This document shows, piece after piece, positions 9,763 through 53,688 of a stretch of DNA of 64,000 bases. The stretch spans positions 408,246 through 472,245 of the forward strand of contig NW_020170436.1 of the NCBI RefSeq assembly GCF_000524195.1. The letters run 5' to 3'. The notes below the pieces were generated by a model. It saw only the letters and a list, made by a program, of their open reading frames with translations, searched no databases and was not told the DNA's origin. Position 1 is the first letter of the stretch. Every line of letters begins with the position of its first letter. The DNA is from Echinococcus granulosus. Lineage: Eukaryota; Platyhelminthes; Cestoda; Cyclophyllidea; Taeniidae. The translations under genes and the position numbers were made by a program.

Positions 9763-11163
9763 CACTACATCAAGGTCAAGGGAATGAAACAATCCCAACC
9801 TGTGGGGCGCACACAGGCACCGCATTCCAGGTGTGCATAGGTAATCGACACTAAAGACCTCTGGATTTGAAGGTTCCTGGTTATCCAGTTGGGGTCTCCT
9901 AGACCTCTGATACACTGATCCACGATGCCAGTTCCCCTTTGTCGTCCTAACTGCCCATCATCGAAGTCGACCTCGCATCTCCTGATAATCAAGCGAAACT
10001 GATTCTCTGCTTAGTAGAACAGTTGGATAGACCCATTTTCAGACTGACACCTTCGTCCGATCATTCCCCTGTTTTCAAAAAAAAGATCTTTCGGAACGGC
10101 AAAAGGGGTGGTGGCGTCTTCATCTCACTGGGGACGTCTTTTTCGGCAAATCGAATGGCCTTAACCGATAGCGATTTACTCTTGACCGACTGTCACGTAT
10201 CACAAGGGTATTCACACAGCCGTGCTTAGTTAACCGCATTAAATTATCGTCGATGGCCCCTAGAATCTTTCCACAATACAAAACTCTTGCACTTTAGAGC
10301 CTAGAAAGAAAAGACATTTGGCGATAAACTCGGAGAATGTCGATTCCCAAAGGCACAAATTATTTGCAAGCAAGGGATATGCGTGGTGGCGTGGCAGCCG
10401 AACGCGCAAACAGCTTTGCTGGAGGAAGGCACTTTGGAGGCAACCCTTCAAGGTATTAAATCCTACGACACGTCAGGGAAATACTAAACAACCCCGTCTC
10501 CCAAAAAAACTCACTTATACCACTTTGGTTTATTTTTCAAATCATGCAAACAAGTAGGAGTTATAACCTCGTCGCAAGCTTATCATTATGCTACTTCCTG
10601 CCGACAAAACACCATGCCTACTTATGAAGTGTGAGTAGTCTTTGCTCATAGGTGCAGATGGGGCATACTGTCCCAGAACGCCACTTAAACGGGTTTGGAG
10701 AAGATCCAATTAATTTTATCCCATTTAAAAAGAAGAGTTGTGCGCCTTACATCCCCCACCCCCTTAGATAAGAACCCCTTGCAGATGGTGGAATCAGAGA
10801 CAAACCAAAGTGCCAAAGAGAGGGCGATCGACGACCACCAGCTTGCCTTTCAGTCGAAGGCAGGTTAAACAATCACAGTGCTTAATGATTGATTTAATAA
10901 CTTATTTTATAATTTTTCGGTGAGTAAAAAGCAACAATTTTGAAGCGGTGTGTAGAGCTCCCATACACACAGCCCGGCAACAACCACAATCACAAACAAT
11001 TAGCATAGTGGTGTAAATAATGACGATGATAACGTGGGGGATGACCTTGGAGCCGGTGATGTTGAGAAGGAGATAGGGAGAAGGTGGAACAAGAGGGGAC
11101 CAAGAATGTACACGAGGAATGCGGCAGCGACGGCAGAGTTAGCAGCCAAACAGCGAAGGGCAG

Positions 11164-41962
<30,799 letters not shown>

Positions 41963-44900
41963 CTAGTTGGTAGACAAACTTCTCTGAACGGGGTCATCAT
42001 GTGTGGAGCCTCCGCTTTGCCAGTATTAAGGCGGCAATTGATACCCTCACCAGATGAACTACTTTTATTCTTTTCAGAAACTATATAACCCTGCATATCC
42101 CCTCCTCTAAATTGAAGGGTGTTGGAAACAAACTATTCTGATATCATACAGCGTAGTCAAACTATTGAAGACCTTTTCATTTACGACCCACGGTTTTCAA
42201 GATTTAAGACACGTTGGGAAAATAAAGACATCCATTAATTCTAAGCGTAGAAGCTTATCCGGATGAATTGAATCCTCCTCTACTGAAGTTGGAACATCAA
42301 ATCAAAAGGTCTATAAAACAGAGATGCCAATGAGGACCTCGATATCTCTATACCTACAATAAGGTGGCTTTCGGAGTTGCATCCCTCATAACGTCCTAAG
42401 AGGACTTGGAGGAGAAGCGGGTAAGCCCCAAGAATGAAACGTTCTTCTAAATTAGCACTAACTGAGGTAAAGAACTCCGACACGGCATTGAAATGAGAAA
42501 ATATTCCCAAAAAATAAATGGATAGCATTACGAGGAAAACTGGGATCCATATCAATAACTAATTTCTCTCCATTCCACTTTAAATCGGTCGGCTTTCTCG
42601 ACCACTACTTAGTGGATCGCGTTTAAAGAGGAGTTGAAGAACGTTCAGGTTGGTGTTCAAAGACAGTAAAGATTTATGATAGCAATGGCCAGCGGCAAAA
42701 TTGGGAGACTTTAAACAGAAAATGGCCTAAAATGCGATATCCTATCGGCGAATGACAGGCCTTTGCGAAATTCAACTCCGTTCAAGGGTCAATTAACCAT
42801 CAAGCACTTACATTCAAATGGCTGAACGCTTTTCATCGCCTAAAACTGAGTGGAACCGGAATCGTTAAAACCGTTTTTGCTCTTAGGTAAAGCGGTAACG
42901 TAGGACAATAACATCTCCCAACATTGCATCAGAAGGGAATGCCTCGGGTACGCAGCCGAGTGGCAGGAAAAAAAATAGAAAAATAACCATTTTAAGCAAC
43001 AGAGAACGCTTGGCACCAAAACTTGACTAGGAAAAAGAGCCTTGGGCCACAGTACCTCCAGGTAACACAAGAAGCTAGACTTAGATAATCCAGTAAACGA
43101 AATAAGAATGCTGGAAAAGTGAGGGGAGGGGGGAAAACTCAGAAAGTTTACCTATACCGTAAAAGCGACTATAAGATAGGTACAAAACTGCGCTCTATAT
43201 CCTTCACCTAACAGGAATGGTGAGAAAAGACTGAAACACCCTAAAAATGATCTTTACTTATCTGATGGGGAATGTGAACGCTAGAACCCAAATTCTGGTA
43301 GCTACGATTCAAACTCATCCTATTGCATCACAGTGGTTGTGAATAAGGAGTGCAAACATATCCGGCTACAGGTACGTTTTCCAACTCCATGGCTATACCG
43401 GGATGAAGATGGTTCAAACCTGAACACCATATTCATACGTAGATGAATTAACATCGGGATCGAATAAGACGGTTTTAGGGACGAAGAGTAGAATCTTAGG
43501 AATATGCCATATTCTAATATCACAAAGGTCTTTAGAAAAAGTCAAAATCATTGGGTCATGTAAAACAATCTTCTTACATTTTAACGGAGGATTTAAAATA
43601 CTAGCAACTTAGAGCAAAAAAACAACAAACAAGTATAATGCCAATGGCAGAAAAACAGGAGGCTGATGAGTACAAAAATCTAAAAACACACCCTGAAAGT
43701 GCAGAAATATTGGTGCAAAGATAAAGGTTCTCAACAATGGCAAAATAAATGAGGACCAATTTAAGCCAATGGACACATGTCTATATTGCACGAAAATGAA
43801 AAAAGTATGACACATCCCCACCACCTAACAAACTTAAGAGATTCGTTGGTGAAAACTGAGTCAAAAGTGGTGGAAAGCAGTAAAATCTCACAATTCACAG
43901 GATCCATCCCCTCAGAACAATGCCTGTCCCAAACTGCGCGCTTTATAACAGCCTTACGGAAAATCGTAAGCGCTCAATTCAAATTAAACCACTTCTTAGC
44001 AGTTAAAAGAAGGATTGGCTGAATTAGAATATCCAGGAAAAACAGTTTAAAACGGGTTGATAACTGTAAAATTTTAGCTTGTTGCATAAAAAATTATTTA
44101 TTTCATTGAAGGATTATTTGAAACATGTGATGCATCTAAAATGCAGCATTTCAGCCTTTCCTGAGGTCATAATAAGCTATACGAATCTTGGGTATCTTCT
44201 ATAAGCATGCAAAGTGAACAATTAAATAACACAAATCTGCACAAATGATTGATTCTCCATAATGATTAGCCAACTATTGATTTGTAACCCAACTCAGATA
44301 TAAGCTGTTTTTGTTTGTAAAGTACCATTTTTATTATCCCAAATAGGAGGTAAAAACACTTGTCGGGAAGCATTCATGACCTTATTATGGAGTGTCAAGA
44401 GTTGGCATACATTTTGATGTTAACTTAGACTATTTGCCATCGTTAGTCATCGTAAACCGTACTGTAGCGTCCCGAGACTCCCTGAAGACAAAAGAAGACA
44501 AAATACTTGGGCAGCATATATATATTCAGCATGGAGAAGGTGTCTGGGCTATTGGCATGGCCCAAAAGGCCAGCCCACCCAGCGAGGTACAAGGGGGCTA
44601 ATTCGAAGTACAAAAGTGGCGCCTCACCAGAACCGAGGGATAAACCACTATCGTATTACAGTACTTAGGCATGACGGAGCAATTTTGCCTATGTTCATAT
44701 ATTTACAACTCTTCTTTTACGTATGGATCATTACGATGCCGTAAGAGACTCTCATACCCATATTGATATATCCGTTAAGGGGATTCAACCAAGGTAATGA
44801 AGAAATATGACTTTAATTCCCGTTTTGCAAGCCATGGATTGACAATTCTGTGAAGATCCCACCACGGTAGGACTAAAGTAGAATCTTCTTTCCATGCAAA

Positions 44901-45504
44901 CTACAAATGGCTATGGATAGCACCGAATGTCTGCGCTCAAAAGGGATCTGTTTTAATACACACTTTAAGCAAGCCCCCGTTATCTTCTGTGGATATCACA
45001 GCCCCGTGGCCACACCTATGACCTTCCAACCATCCTTCAGTCCAAAAGTAAATAATCTCGCCCGCCAATGTGCCTTCTAACCATTTTAGAGGCAGCCTGG
45101 GAGTTCACAGGGAGTCAAGCCTGAAAAATCTATGGTACCCTGCATATGAGGTGGGGTTCTGCACAAAATTCCTTAGTTTTTGTCCATCCACTTTTTGTTT
45201 TAAATGATACAGCGTCAAGGCGTTACGCCCTACTTAACAAACTTCGGCAGCGGTTTTTAAACCCACGGGTTCACGTTGAGAATTAAAGTGTTTTACGGTC
45301 AACCTGCTCAATATTTCTGCGTTTTTTTCCGTTGCTTAATCTCACCACGGCATCTCCCGTAGATTTCGGTAGGATGATTTTTAAAAAAGAAACCTTTATC
45401 TCAACAAACTAGACAAAGTTGTGCAGAAAATTGGAAACATGGAAAAAATAATAGTAAAAATGGCTCCAGAAGCAAAAATGGGCGTTTTAAGTAGGTTTGC
45501 TACT
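41963..45504. other. region between AFAP-like exon and ESRP 3' end
   Basis: It should contain the missing AFAP-like first exon(s) and promoter and the ESRP 3' untranslated end. It is AT-richer than the exon-bearing parts. No ORF here has a recognisable motif or convincing splice pair. Confidence 0.5.
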
Positions 45505-45675
45505 TTATGGGAAGTTTGCGAAGCCAGGAAGAAGGGCGGCTGATGGGAGGAGCTGTCCGACGGGGGTAATCATGACGACAAACGTGTTATCGCGCAGACT
45601 GCAGAGGCGACAGTGGGTTAGCATGAGAGCGGTGTCATTGGGAGTGGCAAAGACGGCGAGGTATGCGGCGGTCGC
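45505..45675 (-). CDS. ESRP1: ESRP terminal exon: RRM4 second half and stop
   Basis: From GTCAAGAG|, phase 0: TAAYLAVFATPNDTALMLTH then NTFVVMI, completing RRM4, and a short hydrophobic tail ending PGFANFP before TAA. Confidence 0.8.
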   Translation of the reverse strand, partial: ATAAYLAVFATPNDTALMLTHCRLCSLRDNTFVVMITPVGQLLPSAALLPGFANFP

Positions 45676-48600
45676 CTCTTGACCGATGGTTGGAAGAGGT
45701 AGGAATTTTGGCGGACTCTTTGAATCAATGGAAAAGGGATTAATTGCACAATTTGCTAGCCAATTACCAGAGCTGCCTTTGGAAAGTGTAGCACAGGTGA
45801 CTGACTCCGAAGTGGTCTTTGCAACTGCCAGAATTTGCAGCAATTATTTACCCAAGTCGTGCGTCTAGCTTTTATTCAATGCCCTCCAATCGGCTTCTGT
45901 TTGAGAAGTCATCGAAATCTCGCCCTTAGTTTTGATCCGTGACTTGAGAGATTGGTGTCAAATCCTAAGGTACAGAAGGTGCTACCCATGAGTAATACGT
46001 ACCCTATGAATTCAGCACCATAGGTAGGATCATACCATCGCCTTCGCGTATTTGGCCTACTTACCGAGAGGAGGTGGATGACAGGGGCGTAGAGTGAGAC
46101 GAGTTCCTGTTGGGTGACATTTCTTGGCAAGCCGGTGATTCGCAAAACACACGAGTTGGCAAAATCAGCCAGTGTGGAGGTACCGTCCAAAGGCAGACCC
46201 ATCGGCAAATTTCCAAGGGGTTTCTGTGGAAAAATGGCTGACGGATTTACCTGTGGCTCCATTCCAACGAGGCCAACAACCTGGAGAGCTAGAGATAAAC
46301 GGCGCATTGTAGTGGGTGTCACCGCATCCAAAGCGGTTAATCTTGAGGGCAAATTGGGTTGACTTAAAGTACTTACTATAAACAGCCGATTTGGGTGAAA
46401 CACCTTTTAGTAATTTTCGGGATAGCGATTTACTTGCAACATCTGTGGTTTACCGCCTTTAATACAACCTAAAGTCCTGCATAGATGGATAGATTCTCAT
46501 CTAAATCACTTTTTATTTAATAAGCGTGTTTGTTTGTTTCCTTGAGGAATACACTTCGAGTCATTAAAAATGTCGCCCAGATAGAAGTTATTAAAGTGGT
46601 TCAATGCATTCAGACTTTTAATAGAACAATTGGCAATTTTTATGCGGCACGAATGACCTTAACAGAACTATCTTGAAATGATTAATTTTGCTACAGTAGT
46701 GTGACGCTAATTTATGCTATATCAAATTAGTTAATTTAAACACAAACAAATTCATCTGAAAAGTCGAGAAGGTTAAAAATTCATAGTAGGAAGTGGGTTC
46801 TCCCTATTTGTAAGTCGCAAATTTTGAAAAAGAAACATTCGGCATTTCCAAAGGATCCAAAAGAATCCTTCAATTCCTAAAAAGGCGAAACGTAAACTTC
46901 TAGGCCTCTCTTTACCAAACCTATTTGTTGCTTGGAGCTTAGTTTATTTTGTTGTTCCACTACACTTCTTGATTCTAGCCGTTTTTAATAAGCCTGGAAT
47001 CCAACACTTTTGAATTTGGAGAAGGCAAATGGATTCCATCCTCCTATTTCTTATGGCTCTTCTAATTGTAATATGAATGTTAAAAGATACACTTTCCGCC
47101 TTTTTAAGACCAAAACGCTCCTACTACATGTATAGGTTTCCCGAAATATTGCTCGTTAATGCCAACAAATTTAAGCTTTCTAAGCTTATTTTGATATTAA
47201 AACTAGGTATAATTTTGCAAATATTTACCGTTTTTTCTGGTGTAACTGGCATTGCATAGTCACAAAGCGATAGTGTGCATTCACATTTACATTTGAAGCC
47301 GCAGCCAACAACGCCTTTAGGAATTTGTTTTAAGAGACCTTCCATTTAGCCTAATGGAGCCATAAGGCGCTAGTGGAAATGGACTGCAAACTGCGTGGTA
47401 CACCCACCAGCGTTCCTTGTCGGCGATCTCACTGCCATCTGCAGATTGAGCACCCGCGTCGGAGGCAAATGGGCAGGAAGTCGACTCGAGGGTAGGACGT
47501 TCAGCTGGAAGACCCTACTGTCTACCTCGAAGAGGAGGAATCGGGAGTGTAGAGCGGACCTTCGAAGTAGCTCTTCAACCGTCCACAATGTGTCCGCCAA
47601 GCTGGCCATAAGGAGGAGCCATGATCCCTCCGTCAGACAGGTCGTCTGAATGATGTCAAAGAGGTCTCTCTCTCAGTCGGTCTCTTTCACTACCCGTTGG
47701 ATGATATGGTTATTACTGTCCCCACCATTCAACATCTTCACGCCTCTATGTTCATTCTTCTGTGAGTCAAGACATTCGACCATCCAACTTCTACCCATCC
47801 ATGTACCTGGGATCGCCCGTCTATTCATTCATTCGTCAATCAATTCATTCCTGTCCAAGTTGAGGATCATTTGCATCTATTTTTCCTTTCATCAGTCTTT
47901 CACATCTATCTATTTTAATCAGCTAAATTCGGTCTACGTAGAATCTTTCACTAAAAAAAATGCAGAGATATGAAGGGAGAACTCAGCTCTCAGTATTAAG
48001 CCCTCAGTCCCAGCTTACGATTTTGCACATCCTGAAGACCTTGGCGTAGATATCCACTCCCAAAAACAGCCGCATTTCCTGTCGACTGAACGTGGATGGC
48101 AGATCCATGATCTGAAGGACGAACTTGGCTCCACCCGGGGGTAGGGGTCGTGGGAAGAGACATTTTGGATCCGTCGGATCAACAAATTCCGTTGTAATCG
48201 GAAAGGCTGTTGTCAGAGGAACTGAGAGGAATGAAGATGGAAAGAGAAGGGGATTGAGGAGGCTGGAGGGAATCTCTGACAATGTCAGAGCTGCTGACAA
48301 ATTGGGAGTTGGAACAGAAGCAGAAAGAGGAGGTAGAGACGGACGAGGAGCAGCAGCTAAGGGTAGGGCGGGGGCAGTTTTCTTGATTGTCACTGTCGAC
48401 ATCGGTGGCTTCAAGGTTTTACCACCTAAGCTTACAGACTTATTGCCGATTGAGGTACCTCTCTCTTGGGCACTTTGGCACACCTCGAAGTAAGAAAACG
48501 TCAAAAAGAAAGACCTCAGTATTTAAAGCTGTACAGGATTGAACTCAGACTTCATGAGTAGTGAGCAGTTAAATCTCAGAGGAGAAAATTCCCCTGTACT

Positions 48601-51306
48601 TTAATCTTCCATCAACTCCTATCCTACCACAAACTCATTTAGCGCCAATTGAATCATCGTGACTCCTAAGATGCACCTGAACAGCCTCTGAAGGTGAGGC
48701 TTTGAACAGTTCTACGTAGCGCTGACCGAGGTAGTTGCGATGGCGCGTCAACGCCCGATCAGAGGCTTCGTTGTCCACAAAGAGGACAAAAGCATCCCCA
48801 GTCGGTCGGCAATCCGCGTGGGTGGCGAAGAAGATGCCATTCTCACCGTTTAGAATTTCCGCGTTTACTTGTTTGAAGAATTTAACCTAAAAGGAGGGCA
48901 CAAGAGTAATGATGACTGTGAGAGCCAATGGGGGACGTGCTTTTCCGCATTTTCACTTTACCATTGGTCACCTACTGTGAACCAATCATTGGGCCTGGCC
49001 ATAGTTATCGAAAGAGCCGATTTGTAAAAGGCAAATTTCACCATTTATAGGAGAAATTACACAAATGTTCTGCTTATTTAATTTTTATTTATAACCCAAA
49101 TTACACGAAATTTCATTAATTTGTAACTCAAGGTAAAAGTAAGGAAATAGAATGTTAAAATTAATGGGATAGCAGGCATGTTAAACAACAGGATAAGAAT
49201 TATAAAAATAGTTATGGCATACAGGTTAGAGCAAAAATTATTTTCGATTTGTGGCATTATTGATAAGCCTACCGAGTATTTACATTAAGATACTGACATT
49301 GAAAGAATAAGAAGGCACAAGGCATTAAAATATCCATCGTGTAAATTCAATTCGACTAAAATAATTTAACTTGTTCTGTGACATGGAAGCGTGGCATGCG
49401 ATTACGTAAAGGCTTTGGTCGTGAGGGTCTGCGTGATTGGGAACTGGGAATTCATAAAGAAAGGATTTTCAGACATTGTGCAACTCTTGAGTTAGAGTAA
49501 AAACACCCGCAAGAGGTCGGTAGGTTCGTACTTAAAAAACAATTTTTTGCACTATGAAAGTAATTTCTTGATTCAAAAAGTGTGTTTTATCGTTAACCAA
49601 AATCGTGCAAATAAACGGTGCAATTATGGCTACTTAGTATTAGCAAGTAGAAATGTCATTAGCCTGTGGCAAGGTGTCTCACCGGCATGCATACAGAGAA
49701 TTCACGGAAAGTTTTTGTTGTTTTGGACAAAATTCTATCCCAAGTTTGTCATTTTTCAAAAAGAGAACACCACCAAAACAAGCGTTTTATCTGAAAACTA
49801 TCACCTCCACCATTAGCACCACAGCTGCACCAAAGCGATGTAGATTGACACTTACCTGAAGGTCTAAACCGCAGAGACATAACTTGGGTTTCACTTTTCG
49901 ACGGACAAATTTATAATAAAGACAAAAGCCTGATTACGAAATTCTAAACACTGTCTCATACAATTTGCTAAGGCAAGTCATATTTGAATAACCTTTTAAA
50001 ACGATCTTTGAATTTGCACGATATATTGAAATCCACATAGGAGACTTTGGTGGGTTTATGAGTAATTTTTTTATGCTCACAATGTCCGGCTTCTTTGTAG
50101 CATAAGGCAGTCCACGAATACGGACAACGATTTGGCTTTCATCCGTCAACTGTTGTAGGAAATGAGCTACCCCAGGAATTCTACCTGAAAAGACAATTGT
50201 CTGATCAGTTGTCGGTATTTTCCAATTGGTCAAACCCATCGTCAATTCTCAAACAATGAGTAGCATGTCCCTTACAGACAGCATACTGAAGGAAGAGCAC
50301 TTCCGAGGTCATATCTATCTGGATATTGGGTGGCCGACTGCTCTGAGTGGTTGGCGAGTTCTCAAGACTGGCTAATACCTCGTAGTCCTCTGGTGTGGTT
50401 CTTTCACAGGCTAGTTGGGCATCAAGGTCACTCTCAAATGCTACGTAGGCAGTATTGCTACGACGACCATCGGCAATCTTGACGGCAATTCCACCGGGTC
50501 GAATATTGAGTCCACGGAAGAAAACTGCGATGGAGAAGGGCGTGGCTGTCCAGGGTATCTGGTGGATCTCCACCACAGTACCCGGTGCCAGTTTTGTGCC
50601 TTCTAGACTATTAAAAAGAGAGAGAGAATTGTGGGTGCTAGCTAAGGTGAAGATGGGACAAAATCGGTCACTTAAAGGGTTGGTAGTCAAACCCTAGTGA
50701 TAACCCTTACAGGAAAACCTTTCAAGGTCGTACTTACATGTTGGCGTGTGAATACGAGGGATTAATTTGTCTCGGGGTCCCGAGGGGATATCCTGCAATA
50801 AATTTGGGAGATCCAGACAAAGTTCATTTGAACGCAGACAAGGAGGCATTAGAACGTGTTCCTACCTTCAATTACATGCCTTCGAATGGCATCACATATC
50901 AATTCCACCTTTGCTACTGGGGTTGTTGCCTTAGCAACTCCTGTATAAGCAGCATTATTGGGAAAAAGTCGCTCGTTACCATTGCTCCTCGAAAAATCAC
51001 TAATTTCGAGGTACCTCCACCAAAACGATCGCTCTGAGATCGACTTTTTCACGCCCAAATGGACCATTTCATGATGAAGGCCATTTCGGAGGCCTTTATG
51101 TCCTTTGGTTACCATGGTGACAGCAGAAAGTGGACAATGCCGCTCTATAGACTGTGTCAACTGAAATAAGTGGATAGTAAACACACACGGAGAGTTGATG
51201 TGCTCACCTCAACGAGGGCTTCCTCAAAACTTGGCACAACGAAGTGATTCCCGCTTAATTGTTGGGAATTCGAATCGCCGATAACATGAAGGCTTTGAAA
51301 AAGGCA
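45505..51306 (-). CDS. ESRP1: ESRP/fusilli epithelial splicing regulatory protein, 5' end missing
   Basis: ESRP proteins are nuclear RNA-binding regulators of epithelial alternative splicing (fusilli in Drosophila). Ten exons chain in perfect phase: 51306-51208, 51160-50866, 50792-50738, 50607-50276, 50184-50081, 48886-48677, 48483-48019, 47645-47404, 46362-46065 and 45675-45505 (TAA). They encode 756 residues. Order is: exonuclease-like region (SFEEALVE then LTQSIERHC), qRRM1 (GTVVEIHQIPW, FFRGLNIRPGGIAVKI), qRRM2 (IVVRIRGLPY, CRPTGDAFVLF, RHRNYLGQRYVELFKAS), a Pro-rich linker, a diverged RRM3 (FVLQIMDLPSTFSRQEM) and a diverged RRM4 (CVLRITGLPRNVTQQEL). Human ESRP1 is 681 residues in the same order. 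Introns of 47, 73, 91 and 130 bases occur in the 5' half. The initiator exon is not identified. Confidence 0.93.
46065..46362 (-). CDS. ESRP1: ESRP linker and RRM4 first half
   Basis: It ends at CTCTCG|GTAAGT, phase 0, and contains SCVLRITGLPRNVTQQELVS, which resembles the C-terminal RRM-like unit of ESRP (GTVVRMQGLAYNTGVKEIL). Two acceptors three codons or more apart are possible at the 5' side (after TTTAAG or CCTCAAG). Confidence 0.75.
47404..47645 (-). CDS. ESRP1: ESRP RRM3 second half, diverged
   Basis: From CATCATTCAG|, phase 0: GSWLLLMASLADTLWTVEEL then RSALHSRFLLFEVDS. It keeps the strand-helix-strand layout of ESRP qRRM3 but not the GRPSGDAF signature. The donor was taken as GGTGG|GTGTAC (phase 2) to fit the next exon; GCTG|GTGGGT is an alternative. 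Confidence 0.72.
48019..48483 (-). CDS. ESRP1: ESRP Pro-rich linker and RRM3 first half
   Basis: 155 codons from TTACTTCGAG| to AAAATC|GTAAGC. A Ser/Thr/Pro-rich linker is followed by GGAKFVLQIMDLPSTFSRQE, first strand and helix of RRM3. Confidence 0.85.
48677..48886 (-). CDS. ESRP1: ESRP qRRM2 exon, second half
   Basis: Exactly 70 codons, from CCTTTTAG| to GTTCAG|GTGCAT. The block CRPTGDAFVLFVDNEASDRA followed by RHRNYLGQRYVELFKAS is the most conserved part of the whole gene. Confidence 0.95.
50081..50184 (-). CDS. ESRP1: ESRP qRRM2 exon, first half
   Basis: From GTCTTTTCAG| to GACATT|GTGAGC, phase 1 to 0: VAHFLQQLTDESQIVVRIRG and LPYATKKPDI, matching [20 protein letters not shown] in ESRP1. 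Confidence 0.92.
50276..50607 (-). CDS. ESRP1: ESRP qRRM1 exon
   Basis: A 332-base exon from TTTTTAATAG| to GCTGTCT|GTAAGG. The quasi-RRM shows GTVVEIHQIPW, IAVFFRGLNIRPGG and DGRRSNTAYVAFES. A Ser/Pro-containing loop replaces part of the usual segment before qRRM2. Confidence 0.93.
50738..50792 (-). CDS. ESRP1: ESRP 55-base exon
   Basis: From TTTATTGCAG| to CCAACAT|GTAAGT, phase 1 to 2. It encodes YPLGTPRQINPSYSHAN, comparable to the ESRP1 segment FSDPERVNYKFES before qRRM1. Confidence 0.8.
50866..51160 (-). CDS. ESRP1: ESRP exon: exonuclease-like region
   Basis: A 295-base exon from TTATTTCAG| to ATTGAAG|GTAGGA. It includes LTQSIERHCPLSAVTMVTKG and ends VELICDAIRRHVIEG, counterpart of VEDMGNIILAMISEPYN in human ESRP1. 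Confidence 0.82.
51208..51306 (-). CDS. ESRP1: ESRP exon: N-terminal region
   Basis: A 99-base exon from CAATTCATAG| to GTTGAG|GTGAGC, phase 0 to 0. It ends FVVPSFEEALVE, aligned with the ESRP1 stretch ASQLDQALRQFNQSV completed in the next exon. Confidence 0.75.
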
Positions 51307-53688
51307 CTATGAATTGCAAAAAAAAACAATAGATGCCTCAATAAATGAACATACTTCACTGCTGACATTTGATTGGCTTGTGAGGTTTTTGTCCCCCAAC
51401 TCCTATTGGCTGATTCTTAAATAATTTATAATCATCCAAAATTCAAAAAAATAAATATTTATCAGACTTTGGGGAAAAATTGAAAAATACAAAAGTAGTA
51501 AAAAGTGTGTGTTAAAGGCCTGGTTTCATAGCTTTGGCATAAGACCCCATCACCCTTGAGGCTGTGAAGCCTAGCAACAGGCCTGATCACGATGTCAAGA
51601 CCAACTCTTTTTGATGTCTGCCATCATTAGAGGCCACTATTGACGGCTCTAAGTAATGGCTACCTAGCTGTCTAGACTGGACGATGTATTATCTTCTGAG
51701 CAGACAGCCTCCAGTCCGGCCGTGCGTCTGACCTCCGCACCCTTTCACCAGCATTTAACTCTTTTTACCAGGTGGACAACACTTTTTACTGTAAGGGGTT
51801 TGGTGGTAAACTCAGCATGGAGAGAGCGTACAATCGAGTCCTCACACCCCCCTCCCCCACCCTCTCATCTGTCCCTCCATCCGATGTCAAGATGATAAAG
51901 TCCACGTGCGTCGGTAGCGTTGGCTACATCAACCGCCTTCAAACGACATACTGACTCATCAAGCCTGTACCACAGTCGCCCTCTTGGCCCCCAAGGCTTG
52001 CAAACAAAGCAGACAGACCTGAGAACAATGGAGGGGGCATTTGGGTGTGTACCTGCATCGGCTGAAACAGCGCGCTATTTTAGCAGGGAAGAGGCAAAAA
52101 AGAGGGCTGAGAAATGAAACTGCAAGTCGCAATTTTTATGGCAATAAAGTAGGCTATAAAAGAAACTTAGTGGCATTGCATGTGGCGAATTAAGGAAAGA
52201 ATTGGGTGCGTGAATGTGGATGCAGGGATGCTTAAGTGGTCATAAATTCCACCTCGCCTTGAGCTGTCTCTCAACGGTTTCTGCTCACCAACGAGAAGTC
52301 TTTTTTCTGCATTTGCGATAATTATTGCCTAATTACGCTTGAAGTGGTAATCTGGTGGCAGAGCACCAACTCGATGCCAATATGGAGCCTGTTGATGACT
52401 GCCTACCACATTAAAGACGTCACAGAGGTGCGCCTTCTGCTCGGGTAAGTTAAAATCAGCGAAAGCTGGCAGATGGAAGAGCCACTAACCAAATAGAAAA
52501 GCAAGACTGAATCCCTACAAATTGAAAACGACTTTGCAATGTCTACCCAACCCATTTTATGGTCTGCGGGGGTGAATGTCAGATAGTGGTGGTGGAGAAA
52601 CCATCGGTTCAGTTAAAAGCGCTGAAGGTCATTCGCCTTGTGCAGGGCAAAATATTTTATAAACTCGATTAACCGGTGGAGGAGTTAACATTTTATACAA
52701 TTATCATCATCATCATCATCCCTGCTTTGTGGGTGATCTAAACAAACAGCGGACCGTAAGCCGATCGAGGCAGGAGGAGGTGGTGGATGACCGTCAAGAG
52801 GGTGGACTCTTTAATCTAACATCATCTTGGTGGCATAGCCTAGAGTCTCTCAGACATTCTACTCTTTCAGGCTCCAGAAATGAACAGCTAATGGAGTTGC
52901 CAGACTTGTTCGTAATTGGATACTTTCCAACCAATTAGGCGCGGGCTTCACATCCTTAAAAAACCAGCGAAAAAAGGCGTCTTTTTCAGAAATCCTTGCC
53001 TACTTCATCCAAATAACTGGATTTTGTCAGATGTTTAGCATTTATGAGGGTGTTTAGAGATATAATTATCTTTCAGATGGGCTAAATTGCACCCAGATAG
53101 GGGCAGTGCTGCGGAATAGCTGACAGAGAAAGTGAAGTGATTAGGCTGGTGAGGTAGGTGATTAGAAGACGGATAAGTTGATGTTATTTAACTGCCTCCC
53201 AAATGACTAAGCGACACTGATGCAAGATCAAGAAGTTGTGGAATTTGAAGCCGCCCTTTTGAGGGATGCATAAACCAGTCAATCACTGCCGGTGGGCTCT
53301 CAGGAGTGACATCCGGCACTTGCACTGCCATGATGGTCAGTGTAGGTGATGATACTTAGAGGAAGAAAAAAATGATTGTTTTGACTGCTACAGCCGCAAA
53401 AGGCTAAGAATCGGTCAAGAAGCTGTAGTGACTGAGGCCCGAAGTTGTTTGTGGGAGAGACTGGGGAGGAATTGGTGGCAGCAGGGTGGCGAATTAAGTC
53501 TGACGCCTTCTACCTACCAGAGCTGCAGGTGAGCGACTCTGTGAAGGTAAAACATCACAGTCTAGACACAACAGTTCTCAGGCTAGGAGCCTCTGATCTG
53601 TGCCGATGGGTGGGCTCAAGGAGGTGAACCGGAGAAACCAGACGGCGCTTTTCTGAGGGTCAAAAGGGTATGCCTGATCTCGCCTAAC
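51307..53688. other. ESRP upstream intron or intergenic
   Basis: No supported exon. AT-rich near 51400-51500. It contains a TCA microsatellite at about 52704-52720. Confidence 0.45.

Larger units (their letters stand above)
7844..11163. other. intergenic: TSPO 3' region to AFAP-like 3' end
   Basis: TSPO 3' untranslated sequence should occupy the first few hundred bases; I see no clear AATAAA close to the stop. The AFAP-like transcript should end within the right part. Minus-strand ATTAAA-type hexamers lie around 10892-10898, about 270 bases past its stop. A pair of overlapping plus-strand ORFs at 9342-9762 is the only coding-like stretch. A CTT microsatellite sits at about 8868-8882. Confidence 0.5.
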
